From: a bacterium M00.F.Ca.ET.205.01.1.1
GTDB taxonomy: Bacteria > Pseudomonadota > Alphaproteobacteria > Rhizobiales > Rhizobiaceae
DNA: 64,000 nt
Direction of reading: 5' to 3'
Assembly (NCBI GenBank): GCA_004791255.1
Contig: SRUQ01000003.1
Coordinates: 582,623 to 646,622 of the forward strand
Shown: positions 43,259 to 51,552 of the stretch, piece after piece
How positions within the stretch are numbered: position 1 is the first letter of the stretch
Layout: each line of letters opens with the position of its first letter
Position numbers and translations under genes: made by a program
The notes under the pieces: generated by a model
Told to the model about the DNA's origin: nothing
Database searches by the model: none
The model's input: the letters and a program-made list of their open reading frames with translations, nothing else

Positions 43259-44404
43259 TCAGACGTCAGAGATGACCTGTCCGTTGGACAGGATGTGGAC
43301 CTTGTAGCCGGCAAAGATCTTCTGCGCCTCGCCGGCGGCGTAGAGCGCCTGGTAGGCCTCGTGCGGGATCAGCGCGTGGTTTTCATAGCTCGAAACGCCC
43401 TGGCGCGCGGCTTCGAGATCGTCGGTGTTGATGAAGAATTCCTGCGTCGTCTTCTCGCTGGAGAACAGGCCCTTGCGGCCGGGCTTCTCGCTCTTGGAAT
43501 AGACCTCCTGGATGGTCCAGGTGAGCAGCCAGGCGTTTTCAGGCTTGCGCACCTTGGCCAGCACCTCGGTCACCGTCGAATTATTGTCGGTAATGCCTGC
43601 CGAATAGAAAGGCCCTAGCACGACGCGGCGCAACTGCTTGGGGTGCAGCGGCTCGAAATCCTTGTCGAGGTTCACGGCAATGGTCGCCGGCGACAGCGCG
43701 TAGGCGGAGTTCTTCTCGGTAAAGTCGTCGAAGCGGTGGGCAAGTTCGGGGTTGAGCAGGCCGTCGACGGGCAGCGGGATGTCGACCTTGTCGTTGAGCT
43801 TGCCGTTTCTGTCGACGAGCTGGCGGACCATCGCCTCGGAGGAATCCTCCACCGTCACCATGTAGACCAGCGGCAGGTTGGCGCTGCCGTCGAAGGTTGC
43901 CCAGTGGACGAGATAATAGGGCCGCGCCGTCTTCGGGTTGACCGAGACCTTGGCCGTCTGCGCCAGCGTAAACGGACCGAAGGTCTGCTCGCTCTTGACG
44001 TCCTCGAGGTAGAGCCGCTCGGCCATCGACTTCTGCAGCGCTTCGGGGAATTCCTTGTGGCGCAGAATGAAATCGGCCATCTCCTCGCGCAATTCGCCTG
44101 CCTGCGGGATGTTGGCCAGCCGGGCATCGGCCTGTTGGCGGTCGTTCTCGAGTTCGAGCAGGTTCTGGAACACGGGGAAGCCGCTTTCGGCGCGCGAAAT
44201 GCGGAACGTGTCCATGAAGCCCAGCCGGTTACGCCAGCAGGAGAAGGATTTGTCGAGCCGAGCGATGTACTCGGCGACGATCTTGGCGACGATGCCGTGC
44301 CGGTAGAGCGGCGAGCGGTCGTCGCGCATGAACACTTCAAGGCCGCTGAGCGCGGCCGTGATCGCCGAGAAATACCGCGCCGCCGCGTCGTTTTCGGGGG
44401 TCAT
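43259..44404 (-). CDS. Uncharacterised 381-aa protein of the AAA+ cluster
   Basis: The 381-residue protein has a helical N-terminal third (DAAARYFSAITAALSGLEVF; NLLELENDRQQADARLANIP) and a mixed alpha/beta remainder (ARPYYLVHWATFDGSANLPL; VVLGPFYSAGITDNNSTVTE). I find no signal peptide, membrane helix or known catalytic motif. It lies 40 bases after the coiled-coil gene and 24 before the AAA+ gene, so it is almost certainly co-transcribed. The role is unknown; it may be an adaptor of the ATPase. Confidence 0.75.
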   Translation of the reverse strand: MTPENDAAARYFSAITAALSGLEVFMRDDRSPLYRHGIVAKIVAEYIARLDKSFSCWRNRLGFMDTFRISRAESGFPVFQNLLELENDRQQADARLANIPQAGELREEMADFILRHKEFPEALQKSMAERLYLEDVKSEQTFGPFTLAQTAKVSVNPKTARPYYLVHWATFDGSANLPLVYMVTVEDSSEAMVRQLVDRNGKLNDKVDIPLPVDGLLNPELAHRFDDFTEKNSAYALSPATIAVNLDKDFEPLHPKQLRRVVLGPFYSAGITDNNSTVTEVLAKVRKPENAWLLTWTIQEVYSKSEKPGRKGLFSSEKTTQEFFINTDDLEAARQGVSSYENHALIPHEAYQALYAAGEAQKIFAGYKVHILSNGQVISDV

Positions 44405-44444
44405 TCTATTGGCCCTGGTATTGTCGCACCGGTGCGCGCGGCAA

Positions 44445-45533
44445 TTATGACTGCACGTAGTTGGCCGAATTGTGCTTCTTCAGCACTTCGTCGAAACGGC
44501 GGGCGAAGGCATCGTCGGCCAGCTTCTTGCGGCGCTGGATGTCGGCGCTGGCGACCATGTTCTTCTCGTGCATCTCCAAGAGGTCGCCGATGTGCTTCTG
44601 CGAGGCGGCGCCGATGCCGGCCATGGTTTCCTCGGCCGTGGTGTCGACCTGGCTGCCCAGCGTGTTGATCTTATGGGCGACATCCTGCTGGGCGGCGGTC
44701 TTCAAGGAATCTTCCAGCGCCTTATACAGCACGATGCGCTGCTCGGTATCGATGGTCAGCTTGTTGATCAGCGTCGACTGCGCGGCGATCTGGTTGTTGA
44801 GCGAATCGACGAAGGTCTGGAACATCGAGGTGTAGCGCTCGAGCGTCTGGCTTTCGGCCAGCAATTCCTGCTCCTTGGCCTGCTTTTCATTGTATTCGGT
44901 GGCAAGCGTCGAGCGCTCGCCTTCGAGCTGCGTGCGGTCCTTCTGGCTGGTCGAGGCAGCGATCTTGTTCTCGATGTCGAGCAGCATCGGATTAAGTTCC
45001 TCGATGCGCTTCTGCACGGCTTCGAGGTTGGACATGGTGGTCTTGCGGCGTTCGATCACCTGCGACAGGCTGGTCTCGGAGGTCTTGTAGCGCTGGTCGA
45101 GGACTTCCTTCTGTGCCTTCAATATGCCGACGATGGTGTCGGACTTGGCCAGCAGTTCCTGCAAATTGCCAGCCAGCGACATGTTGCGGACGCGGTCTGT
45201 GCGCAGGCGCTGCTTGCGCTGAGCCGAAAAGATGCCGACGAAATTTTCCCAGCCGGAATAGTTCTTCATGCTCTCGAACTCGGCGCCGAAGACGTTGGTG
45301 GCGTCTTCAAGGCCGATGATGAGGTCGGCGATGTTGCCTTCCATCACCTTCTGCTGCTTCAGCACGTCCTCGATGCGGGCGTTCTCGATGTCGAAATTGG
45401 CATCGCCGATCTTCTTGTCGGCCGTGGCCAGCGTGTCGAGCACGGTGCCTGACTGCTCGATCTTGGAGCGCATGTCCTGCACGACCTGCTTGGTCTTGGC
45501 AATTTCGGCATCGAAATTCTGCAATGTCGCCAT
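44445..45533 (-). CDS. Long coiled-coil protein, first gene of the AAA+ cluster
   Basis: The 362-residue protein is almost entirely helical with long coiled-coil heptads (VIERRKTTMSNLEAVQKRIE; RTQLEGERSTLATEYNEKQA; EKQAKEQELLAESQTLERYT). A compact part near 95-125 contains NYSGWENFVGIFSAQRKQRL. The C-terminal helices have TelA-like spacing, but similarity is too weak to assign. There is no signal peptide or membrane helix, so it is cytoplasmic and could coat membranes like PspA or form a scaffold for the AAA+ ATPase (inference). ATG 45533 is preferred over an upstream alternative start. Confidence 0.78.
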   Translation of the reverse strand: MATLQNFDAEIAKTKQVVQDMRSKIEQSGTVLDTLATADKKIGDANFDIENARIEDVLKQQKVMEGNIADLIIGLEDATNVFGAEFESMKNYSGWENFVGIFSAQRKQRLRTDRVRNMSLAGNLQELLAKSDTIVGILKAQKEVLDQRYKTSETSLSQVIERRKTTMSNLEAVQKRIEELNPMLLDIENKIAASTSQKDRTQLEGERSTLATEYNEKQAKEQELLAESQTLERYTSMFQTFVDSLNNQIAAQSTLINKLTIDTEQRIVLYKALEDSLKTAAQQDVAHKINTLGSQVDTTAEETMAGIGAASQKHIGDLLEMHEKNMVASADIQRRKKLADDAFARRFDEVLKKHNSANYVQS

Positions 45534-45826
45534 AAGGGCCTCCCGCTTCGGCATCAGGTCGCTGGCTGCGAACAGCGGCGAATATATGTGGGGTATCCGG
45601 GGATTGAAAGATGCAAGACAAGAGGTGCCGCGAAAACAAAAGGGCCGTCGGACCTCTTGAAATGCAATCGAAGTGTGGTCGTGGCGTGGGCGGCGGGTTG
45701 GAAGAAATCCAGTTCAACCATCCCTGACCATTGGCGGCGAAGCATTCAGGCCCTGCGGCGATGAGATTGTGGTGCGTTGACCATTGTTTTGGCCTCATTA
45801 CCGAGGCGGTGATGGGGATTGCCGGC

Positions 45827-46426
45827 TCAAGCGCTGCCTTTTGCCAGCAGACCCGTCGCTAGAAGTTGGAATGCTTCCACGGCCCTCGGCAAGACCGACC
45901 GGGGATCTTCGCTTGCGGCGACCCAGAGAGCCGCATTCAAGGCGGCGCCGTTGATCAGTCGAGCAGCAGCTTCGACGTCGACGGGCTTCAGGATGCCTTG
46001 CGAGATCAGCCGGGCGATCGTCTGCTTGGTCACCTGCAGGCATGCATTCTGGCTGGGCCATTGCGAGGGGTCGCCAAGGACGGCGGGTCCGTCGAGCAGC
46101 ACGATCCGCCGGACTTCAGGGTCAAGTGCCATCTCTATATAAGCCGTCCCTTCCGCGAGCAGGCCCTTCCAACCACTGCCTGCCTTGCCGGCCGCCGCTT
46201 GGGCACGCTCCGCCATCTCGCCATCGACCTGCGTGACCACGGCCGCGAGCAAGCCACGCTTGTCGCCGAAATTATGATAGAGGGCACCTCTCGTAAGACC
46301 GACGGTCGCTGTCAGCTCGTCCATCGAGGCGGCGGCGAAGCCTTGCGTCGAAAAGCATTTGCGCGCGGCCTGGATCAGCTTCGCCCTGTTTTCTTCCATC
46401 GTTTCCGCGCGGCTTCTCGGCGCCAT
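45827..46426 (-). CDS. TetR-family transcriptional regulator
   Basis: The 199-residue repressor has the TetR HTH at its N-terminus (KLIQAARKCFSTQGFAAASM; LTRGALYHNFGDKRGLLAAV), followed by a ligand-binding domain (RIVLLDGPAVLGDPSQWPSQ, a segment seen in TetR_C subgroup regulators). It is divergent from ridA. The shared region carries two ATACGNNNCGTAT palindromes and interlocked promoters, so it probably represses itself and ridA. The ligand is unknown. Confidence 0.92.
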   Translation of the reverse strand: MAPRSRAETMEENRAKLIQAARKCFSTQGFAAASMDELTATVGLTRGALYHNFGDKRGLLAAVVTQVDGEMAERAQAAAGKAGSGWKGLLAEGTAYIEMALDPEVRRIVLLDGPAVLGDPSQWPSQNACLQVTKQTIARLISQGILKPVDVEAAARLINGAALNAALWVAASEDPRSVLPRAVEAFQLLATGLLAKGSA

Positions 46427-46444
46427 CGTGACCTCAATTTTCAG

Positions 46445-46513
46445 ATACGTCGCGTATATGGGTTGACATGCACCCCGTATTTGAGATTATTCCAAATACG
46501 AGGCGTATGTCAA
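46445..46513. promoter_or_regulatory. Interlocked tetR/ridA promoters with TetR operators
   Basis: Plus strand: TTGACA (46463-46468), 17 bases, ATTATT (46486-46491), toward ridA. Minus strand: TTGACA (46513-46508), 17 bases, ATAATC (46490-46485), toward tetR. The two -10 elements coincide. Palindromes ATACGTCGCGTAT (46445-46457) and ATACGAGGCGTAT (46496-46508) flank them, and CGTATTTG/CAAATACG (46476-46483, 46493-46500) forms a further dyad. One repressor could shut both directions. Confidence 0.8.
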
Positions 46514-46605
46514 ATGTGACCTCTGTGATGTCCCGGATACCGGTCAGGCGATCGGGGCGAGGATAGCAACACATAAATAGCGATACATGAAAGGAAGAAA
46601 ATACG

Positions 46606-47001
46606 ATGCAACGCGACGCCATTTTCCCCGCGAACCGCCACTCGCTCTACGAGGCGCATGGCTACTCCGCCGCGATCCGCTCAGGCGATCTGCTGTTCGT
46701 TTCCGGACAGGTCGGCAGCCGGCTCGACGGCACACCGGAGCCGGATTTCGCTGCTCAGGTCCGGCAGGCATTCTCCAATCTGGAGGCAACCTTGGCCGCG
46801 GGCGGCTGCGGCTTCGACGATATCGTCGATGTGACGAGCTTCCATACGGATCCGGAAAACCAGTTCGAGACCATCATGACGGTGAAGAACGAAATATTCT
46901 CTCGTGCGCCCTATCCAAACTGGACCGCGATCGGGGTCACCTGGCTCGCCGGGTTCGATTTCGAGATCAAGGTCATCGCCCGTATCCCGAGCAGGGCGTA
47001 G
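46606..47001 (+). CDS. RidA-family protein
   Basis: The 131-residue protein is of the RidA/YjgF/YER057c trimer family: GYSAAIRSGDLLFVSGQVGS, then FAAQVRQAFSNLEATLAAGG, VTSFHTDPENQFETIMTVKN and a C-terminal IGVTWLAGFDFEIKVIARIP. The Arg that binds the carboxylate in true RidA (R105 region) is not clearly conserved here, as the motif has FDFEIKV where RidA has P-x-x-A-R-x-x-V-E-V. It may therefore be a divergent member rather than an enamine deaminase. It is divergent from and probably repressed by the TetR regulator. Confidence 0.85.
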   Translation: MQRDAIFPANRHSLYEAHGYSAAIRSGDLLFVSGQVGSRLDGTPEPDFAAQVRQAFSNLEATLAAGGCGFDDIVDVTSFHTDPENQFETIMTVKNEIFSRAPYPNWTAIGVTWLAGFDFEIKVIARIPSRA

Positions 47002-47053
47002 GCTGCTCCGCTCCCCCACGGTGAAGGCCCTCTCAACGGACGGGCCTGGCTGC

Positions 47054-47443
47054 TCAGGGTTTCGGATCGGCCTTAAGATAGGCAATGACATTGGCGATGT
47101 CGACGTCATTGGTGAGGCCGCCGAAGGCCATCTTGTTGCCAGGCACTTTCACTTTGGGAGCCTTCAGATACTGCGTGAGGTTGGCTTCGTCCCAGACGAG
47201 GCCGGCCGCGCCAGCGCTTTTCATCGCCTCCGAATAATGGCCAAGGAAGCTTTCGGCGGAGCCGGCTGGGCGGCCGACAACACCCAGCAGATGCGGGCCG
47301 ACCTTGTCGCGGTCGCTCGCCGCCTCGTGGCACGCGATGCATCGGTTGAACACCTTCTTGCCGAGCGCCGCATCGCCATCCGCGTGAGCGGCAAGGCCGC
47401 CGGCAAGCAGGAAGATCGCGGCGGACAAGACGGCTCGAAGCAT
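47054..47443 (-). CDS. Class I cytochrome c
   Basis: The 129-residue precursor has a signal peptide (MLRAVLSAAIFLLAGGLAAH, ending near AHADGD). The heme motif CIACH lies near residue 35 and the axial Met in PGNKMAFGG near residue 105. The framing (KKVFNRCIACHEAASDRDKV; GPHLLGVVGRPAGS; VIAYLKADPKP) is that of mitochondrial-type cytochrome c2, a periplasmic electron carrier. ATG 47443 is chosen, with GGGAG upstream; a GTG three codons earlier is possible. It is convergent with ridA. Confidence 0.92.
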   Translation of the reverse strand: MLRAVLSAAIFLLAGGLAAHADGDAALGKKVFNRCIACHEAASDRDKVGPHLLGVVGRPAGSAESFLGHYSEAMKSAGAAGLVWDEANLTQYLKAPKVKVPGNKMAFGGLTNDVDIANVIAYLKADPKP

Positions 47444-47575
47444 GACGGACACTCCCGATGGCTTTTGGCTGTGGGCTGGTTAGCGGGCAGGGCTTAACAA
47501 AGGCAGCATAAATCCATGCAATTGCAAGCGGGTGGAAATCGGCCATCCGACGATGCCTTCACCAGGCTTCCCTGC

Positions 47576-48187
47576 TCACGCCTTGGTGAAGCCAATGAAA
47601 TCGTCGGGCGCGGCGCGGCCCATCTCTTCTTCCCAGTGGCGGCGGCAGAGCGAGACATAGACATCCTTGCCGATCGCCACCTGCTCGCCTTGCCGGGCGA
47701 CCTTGCCGTCGGGGCCGAGGCGCACCACCATCGTCGCCTTGCGGCCGCAGCGGCAGATGGTGCGCACCTCGCGCAGATCGTCGGCGATCGCCAACAGCGC
47801 ACGCGAACCGGAAAACAGCTTGCCCTGGAAATCCGTGCGCAGGCCATAGCACATAACGGGGATGTCGAGCCGGTCGGCGATGCGGGCAAGCTGCCAGACC
47901 TGCTCTTCCTCCAGGAACTGCGCTTCGTCGATGAACACGCAGTGTACCGCATTGCGCTGGTGGTGCTCGGCGACACGGGCGAACAGGTCGTCGCCGTCGC
48001 GGAACATCTCGGCTTCGGTCTCCAGGCCGATGCGCGACGAGATCAGGCCGCTGTCGCCCTTGCGATAGTGGCCGGCGACGAACAGCATCGTCGCCATGCC
48101 GCGCTCGCGATAGTTATAGGACGCCTGCAGCAGCATGGTCGTCTTGCCGGCATTCATTGTTGCGTAGTTGAAGTAGAGCTTGGCCAT
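47576..48187 (-). CDS. tdk: Thymidine kinase
   Basis: The 203-residue type II thymidine kinase has the P-loop YATMNAGKTTMLLQASYNYR at the N-terminus, HCVFIDEAQFLEEEQVWQLA with the catalytic Glu, YGLRTDFQGKLFSGSRALL and the lasso. The zinc site is represented by CRCGRKA, with a further Cys in SLCRRHW. It phosphorylates thymidine with ATP in salvage. Its ATG at 48187 faces away from choX across 238 bases. Confidence 0.96.
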   Translation of the reverse strand: MAKLYFNYATMNAGKTTMLLQASYNYRERGMATMLFVAGHYRKGDSGLISSRIGLETEAEMFRDGDDLFARVAEHHQRNAVHCVFIDEAQFLEEEQVWQLARIADRLDIPVMCYGLRTDFQGKLFSGSRALLAIADDLREVRTICRCGRKATMVVRLGPDGKVARQGEQVAIGKDVYVSLCRRHWEEEMGRAAPDDFIGFTKA

Positions 48188-48337
48188 GCCGCTCTTTTAA
48201 GCCGACTTGGCAGGACGCGGGGAGGGGCCGCGGCCAGCATTCCCCTGAAAAAGCCGGCTTGCACGACAAAAGCGTCATCCGTGTCGCTGATTGGCCAGCC
48301 AGCGCCGTTGATCGTGATTGCCTTAACGCTTGAATCC

Positions 48338-48352
48338 ACACCAGAATGGTGT
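48338..48352. promoter_or_regulatory. Dyad upstream of choX
   Basis: ACACC (48338-48342) and GGTGT (48348-48352) form a perfect five-base inverted repeat with AGAAT between, extendable imperfectly to CCACACC/GGTGTTT. It lies 74 bases before the choX start and could be a regulator site. This is a weak call because a ten-base dyad occurs by chance in a window this long. Confidence 0.3.
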
Positions 48353-48425
48353 TTGGCTGACGAAACAAGGCGGGCACAAAAACCGTAACTTCGCCTCGCC
48401 GAAGAATCGCAATGGGAGAATACAG

Positions 48426-49361
48426 ATGTCGCGTATGAATACCTTCGCCGCCGGCCTCGGCCTGGCGGCTTTGTTGTCCACGAGTGCTGCTTTCGCCGGC
48501 GACCCGGCAAGCTGCAAGGCGGTCCGCCTTTCCGACGTCGGCTGGACCGATATCCAGGCCACCACCGGGCTCGCCTCGGTACTGCTCACCGCGCTCGGCT
48601 ACGAGCCGCAGGTGATCCAGCTGTCGGTGCCGGTGACCTACGCGTCGCTGAAGAACAAGGATCTCGATGTCTTCCTCGGCAACTGGATGCCGTCTATGAC
48701 CAACGACATCAAGGACTACACCGCCGACGGCTCGGTCGAGACCATCAGCCAGAACCTCGCCGGCGCCGGCTATGGCATCGTCGTGCCGACCTATGTCGCG
48801 GATGCCGGCGTCAAGACGCTGACCGACCTCGGCAAGTTCAAGGACAAGTTCAACGGCAAGATCTACGGCATCGAGGCCGGCAATGACGGCAACCGCATCA
48901 TCCTCGACATGATCAAGAACCCGAAGGACAATCTCGACGGCTTCGAACTGGTCGAGTCCTCGGAGGCCGGCATGCTGACGCAGGCCGAGCAGTCGATCAA
49001 GAACAATGAGTGGATCGCCTTCCTCGGCTGGACGCCGCATCCGGTGATGGGCGCCATGAAGATCACCTATCTCGACGGGATGGGCGACAGCGGCTTCGGC
49101 GCCGCCACCGTGTCGACCAATGTCCGCAAGGGCTACACCGCCGAGTGCCCGAATGCCGGCAAGTTCATCGCCAACCTAAAGTTCAATCTCGACATGGAAG
49201 GCGAGATGATGGACGCCATCCTCAAGGGCAGCGATGCCAACACGGTGGCGACCGCCTGGCTGAAGAAGAACCCGGACGCAGTGAAGCCCTGGATTGACGG
49301 CGTCACCACCTTCGACGGCGGCGATGCAGCGGCGGCCATCAAGACCGCGCTTGGAAGCTGA
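48426..49361 (+). CDS. choX: Choline ABC transporter, periplasmic binding protein
   Basis: The 311-residue precursor starts MSRMNTFAAGLGLAALLSTS with signal cleavage near AAFAGD. The mature protein resembles Sinorhizobium ChoX closely: VRLSDVGWTDIQATTGLAS, SVPVTYASLKNKDLDVFLGN, then WMPSM, YGIEAGNDGNRIILDMI, and IAFLGWTPHPVMGAMK. The Trp residues in GWTD, GNWMP and GWTPH form the aromatic box that holds the quaternary ammonium group. GGGAGA precedes the ATG. It is the first gene of choXWV. A strong terminator follows, so the binding protein is expected in excess. Confidence 0.93.
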   Translation: MSRMNTFAAGLGLAALLSTSAAFAGDPASCKAVRLSDVGWTDIQATTGLASVLLTALGYEPQVIQLSVPVTYASLKNKDLDVFLGNWMPSMTNDIKDYTADGSVETISQNLAGAGYGIVVPTYVADAGVKTLTDLGKFKDKFNGKIYGIEAGNDGNRIILDMIKNPKDNLDGFELVESSEAGMLTQAEQSIKNNEWIAFLGWTPHPVMGAMKITYLDGMGDSGFGAATVSTNVRKGYTAECPNAGKFIANLKFNLDMEGEMMDAILKGSDANTVATAWLKKNPDAVKPWIDGVTTFDGGDAAAAIKTALGS

Positions 49362-49391
49362 GCCGACCGTGATTTCGGTATAGCCGAAATT

Positions 49392-49426
49392 AAGGGCAGC
49401 CATTTTTGGAAAAGGCTGCCCTTTTT
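49392..49426 (+). terminator. Intra-operon terminator between choX and choW
   Basis: AAGGGCAGCC (49392-49401) pairs perfectly with GGCTGCCCTT (49414-49423), and the transcript continues with a T run (CTTTTTC). This is a complete rho-independent terminator 31 bases after choX. The permease and ATPase genes lie downstream, so they depend on read-through or an internal promoter. Confidence 0.92.
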
Positions 49427-49500
49427 CATATCCTGTGACAAGATGACGTTGCGACAGCGGAGGCCGGGGGCAGGGCGGTCTCGCGCAGGAGAGGGGCAAT

Positions 49501-50355
49501 ATGGATCCGATTTCCAAATTCCTGGTCGACTACAAGATTCCCATCGGGCCGTGGGGCAAGGCTTTCTTCGGCTTTCTCACCGACCATTTCGACACGGTGT
49601 TCAGGGCATTTTCGAATGGCCTCAATTTCCTGCTCGACGGTCTGGTCGACATCCTGCTGATCGTGCCGCCGGTGCTGCTGGCGCTGGTCGTTGCCATCAT
49701 CGCCTGGCTGCTGCAGCGCTCGCGGCCGCTCGCCATCGGCGTCTTCCTCGGCCTCATCTTCATCATCAACCAGAATCTGTGGAAGCAGACGGTGCAGACG
49801 CTGGTGCTGGTGGTTGCCGCCGCCGCCATGGCAATGGCCATCGGCGTGCCGCTCGGCATCTGGGCCGCGCACAAGCCGAAGGTCTACCGCATCATGCTGC
49901 CGGTGCTCGACCTGATGCAGACGCTGCCGACCTTCGTCTACCTGATCCCGGTGCTGACGCTGTTCGGCCTCGGCAACGCGCCGGGCCTGATCGTCACCAT
50001 CATCTTCGTCATCCCGACCGCGGTCCGGCTCACCCATCTCGGCGTCGTCTCGGTGCCGAAGTCGATCGTCGAGGCGGGCGAGGCGTTCGGCGCCACCAAG
50101 AGCCAGCTTCTGTGGAAGGTGGAACTGCCGTCGGCGCTGCCCACCATCATGGCGGGGCTGACCCAGTCGATCATGCTGTCGCTGTCGATGGTGGTGTTCG
50201 CGGCGCTGATCGGCGCCGGTGGCCTCGGCACGGAAATCAACCGCGCGCTCGGCTCACGCCGCATCGATCTCGGGCTTGAGGCCGGTCTCGCCATCGTCGT
50301 GCTCGCCATCGTGCTCGACCGGATGACCCGCATTGGCGTTGGAGGCAAGAAATGA
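49501..50355 (+). CDS. choW: Choline ABC transporter permease
   Basis: The 284-residue permease begins MDPISKFLVDYKIPIGPWGK with an ABC-2-like permease of six helices. The coupling loop GVVSVPKSIVEAGEAFGATK lies before SQLLWKVELPSALPTIMAGL, as in ProW/ChoW. The first segment AFSNGLNFLLDGLVDILLIV is also typical. AGGAGAGGGGCAAT precedes the ATG. It overlaps choV by four bases (ATGA). The substrate is inferred from choX. Confidence 0.93.
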   Translation: MDPISKFLVDYKIPIGPWGKAFFGFLTDHFDTVFRAFSNGLNFLLDGLVDILLIVPPVLLALVVAIIAWLLQRSRPLAIGVFLGLIFIINQNLWKQTVQTLVLVVAAAAMAMAIGVPLGIWAAHKPKVYRIMLPVLDLMQTLPTFVYLIPVLTLFGLGNAPGLIVTIIFVIPTAVRLTHLGVVSVPKSIVEAGEAFGATKSQLLWKVELPSALPTIMAGLTQSIMLSLSMVVFAALIGAGGLGTEINRALGSRRIDLGLEAGLAIVVLAIVLDRMTRIGVGGKK

Positions 50356-51533
50356 CCGTCGCCGTCGATTTCAAGAACGTCGATATCGTCTTCGGCGCCG
50401 ACCAGGCGGGTTCGCTGGCGATGATCGACAAGGGCGCCACGCGTGCCGAGATCCTCGAGAAGACCGGCAATGTGCTCGGCTGCGCCGGCGCCAGCCTGAC
50501 CGTGCACGAAGGCGAGATCTCGGTGCTGATGGGCCTCTCCGGCTCCGGCAAGTCGACGCTGCTTCGGGCTGTCAACCGGCTGAACGTGGTGTCGCGCGGC
50601 CAGGTGCTGGTCAAGGATGGCGACCGCACGGTCGATGTCGTCACCTGCGACGAGGCGACCTTGCGGCGGTTGCGCCAGAAGCAGGTGGCCATGGTGTTCC
50701 AGCAGTTCGGCCTGTTGCCATGGCGCACCGTGGAAGAGAATGTCGGCCTTGGCCTCGAACTCGCCGGCGTGCCGGATGCCGAGCGCAAGGAGCGGGTGCA
50801 TAGGCAGCTCAAGCTGGTCAATCTCGACCAGTGGTCGAAGAAATACGCGCATGAGCTTTCGGGCGGCATGCAGCAGCGCGTCGGCCTGGCGCGGGCCTTC
50901 GCCACCGAGGCGCCGATCCTGTTGATGGACGAGCCGTTCTCGGCGCTCGACCCGCTGATCCGCACCAAGCTGCAGGACGAACTCCTGCAATTGCAGGCGG
51001 AACTGAAGAAGACCATCATCTTCGTCAGCCACGATCTCGAGGAAGCGCTGAAGATCGGCAGCCACATCACCATCATGGAGGGTGGCCGCATCGTGCAGAC
51101 CGGCGCGCCGGAAGACATCGTGCTGCGACCCGCCAACGACTATGTCCGCGACTTCATCGCCAATGTGAACCCGCTGTCGGTGCTGACCGCCTGGAACGTC
51201 ATGCGCGACCGCCGCGACCTGGAGCACGGCGACAATGGCTGGGTGTGGCTCGACCGGCGCAAGACGACGCGCTTCAAGATCGACGACCACGGCCTGGTGG
51301 CGGCGGCCGAGCGCGACGGCAAGCCGGCGGTGTGGATGTCCTGCGCCGATGTCGAAAGCCAGTCGGAGGAGGCGGCGCAAGTGTTCTGGGCCAATCCGGG
51401 CACATCGCTGAAGACGGTGATGCTGGCCATGCATCGTTCGCAGACAGCCCCAGTGGCGCTGTTCGACGAAGGTTCGCGCTTTGTCGGCTCGATCGGCATC
51501 CGTGACGTACTGAGCGCGGTGTTGAGAAGGTAG
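50352..51533 (+). CDS. choV: Choline ABC transporter ATP-binding protein
   Basis: The 393-residue ATPase has Walker A GLSGSGKSTLLRAVN, Q-loop VFQQFGLLPWRTVEENVGLG, signature LSGGMQQRVGLARAF, Walker B LLMDEPFSALDPL and switch His VSHDLEEAL. This is the ProV/OpuA-type sequence. After the core (about 1-275) comes a C-terminal regulatory region of about 120 residues with CBS-like segments (SLKTVMLAMHRSQTAPVALF, then GSRFVGSIGIRDVLSAVLRR). Its start overlaps choW. Confidence 0.94.
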   Translation: MTVAVDFKNVDIVFGADQAGSLAMIDKGATRAEILEKTGNVLGCAGASLTVHEGEISVLMGLSGSGKSTLLRAVNRLNVVSRGQVLVKDGDRTVDVVTCDEATLRRLRQKQVAMVFQQFGLLPWRTVEENVGLGLELAGVPDAERKERVHRQLKLVNLDQWSKKYAHELSGGMQQRVGLARAFATEAPILLMDEPFSALDPLIRTKLQDELLQLQAELKKTIIFVSHDLEEALKIGSHITIMEGGRIVQTGAPEDIVLRPANDYVRDFIANVNPLSVLTAWNVMRDRRDLEHGDNGWVWLDRRKTTRFKIDDHGLVAAAERDGKPAVWMSCADVESQSEEAAQVFWANPGTSLKTVMLAMHRSQTAPVALFDEGSRFVGSIGIRDVLSAVLRR

Positions 51534-51552
51534 GCGCGTTCGGCAACGCGCC

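Noticed and set aside
46606..47001. Plain enamine/imine deaminase RidA
   Set aside because: The carboxylate-binding Arg is not clearly conserved, so only family membership is claimed.
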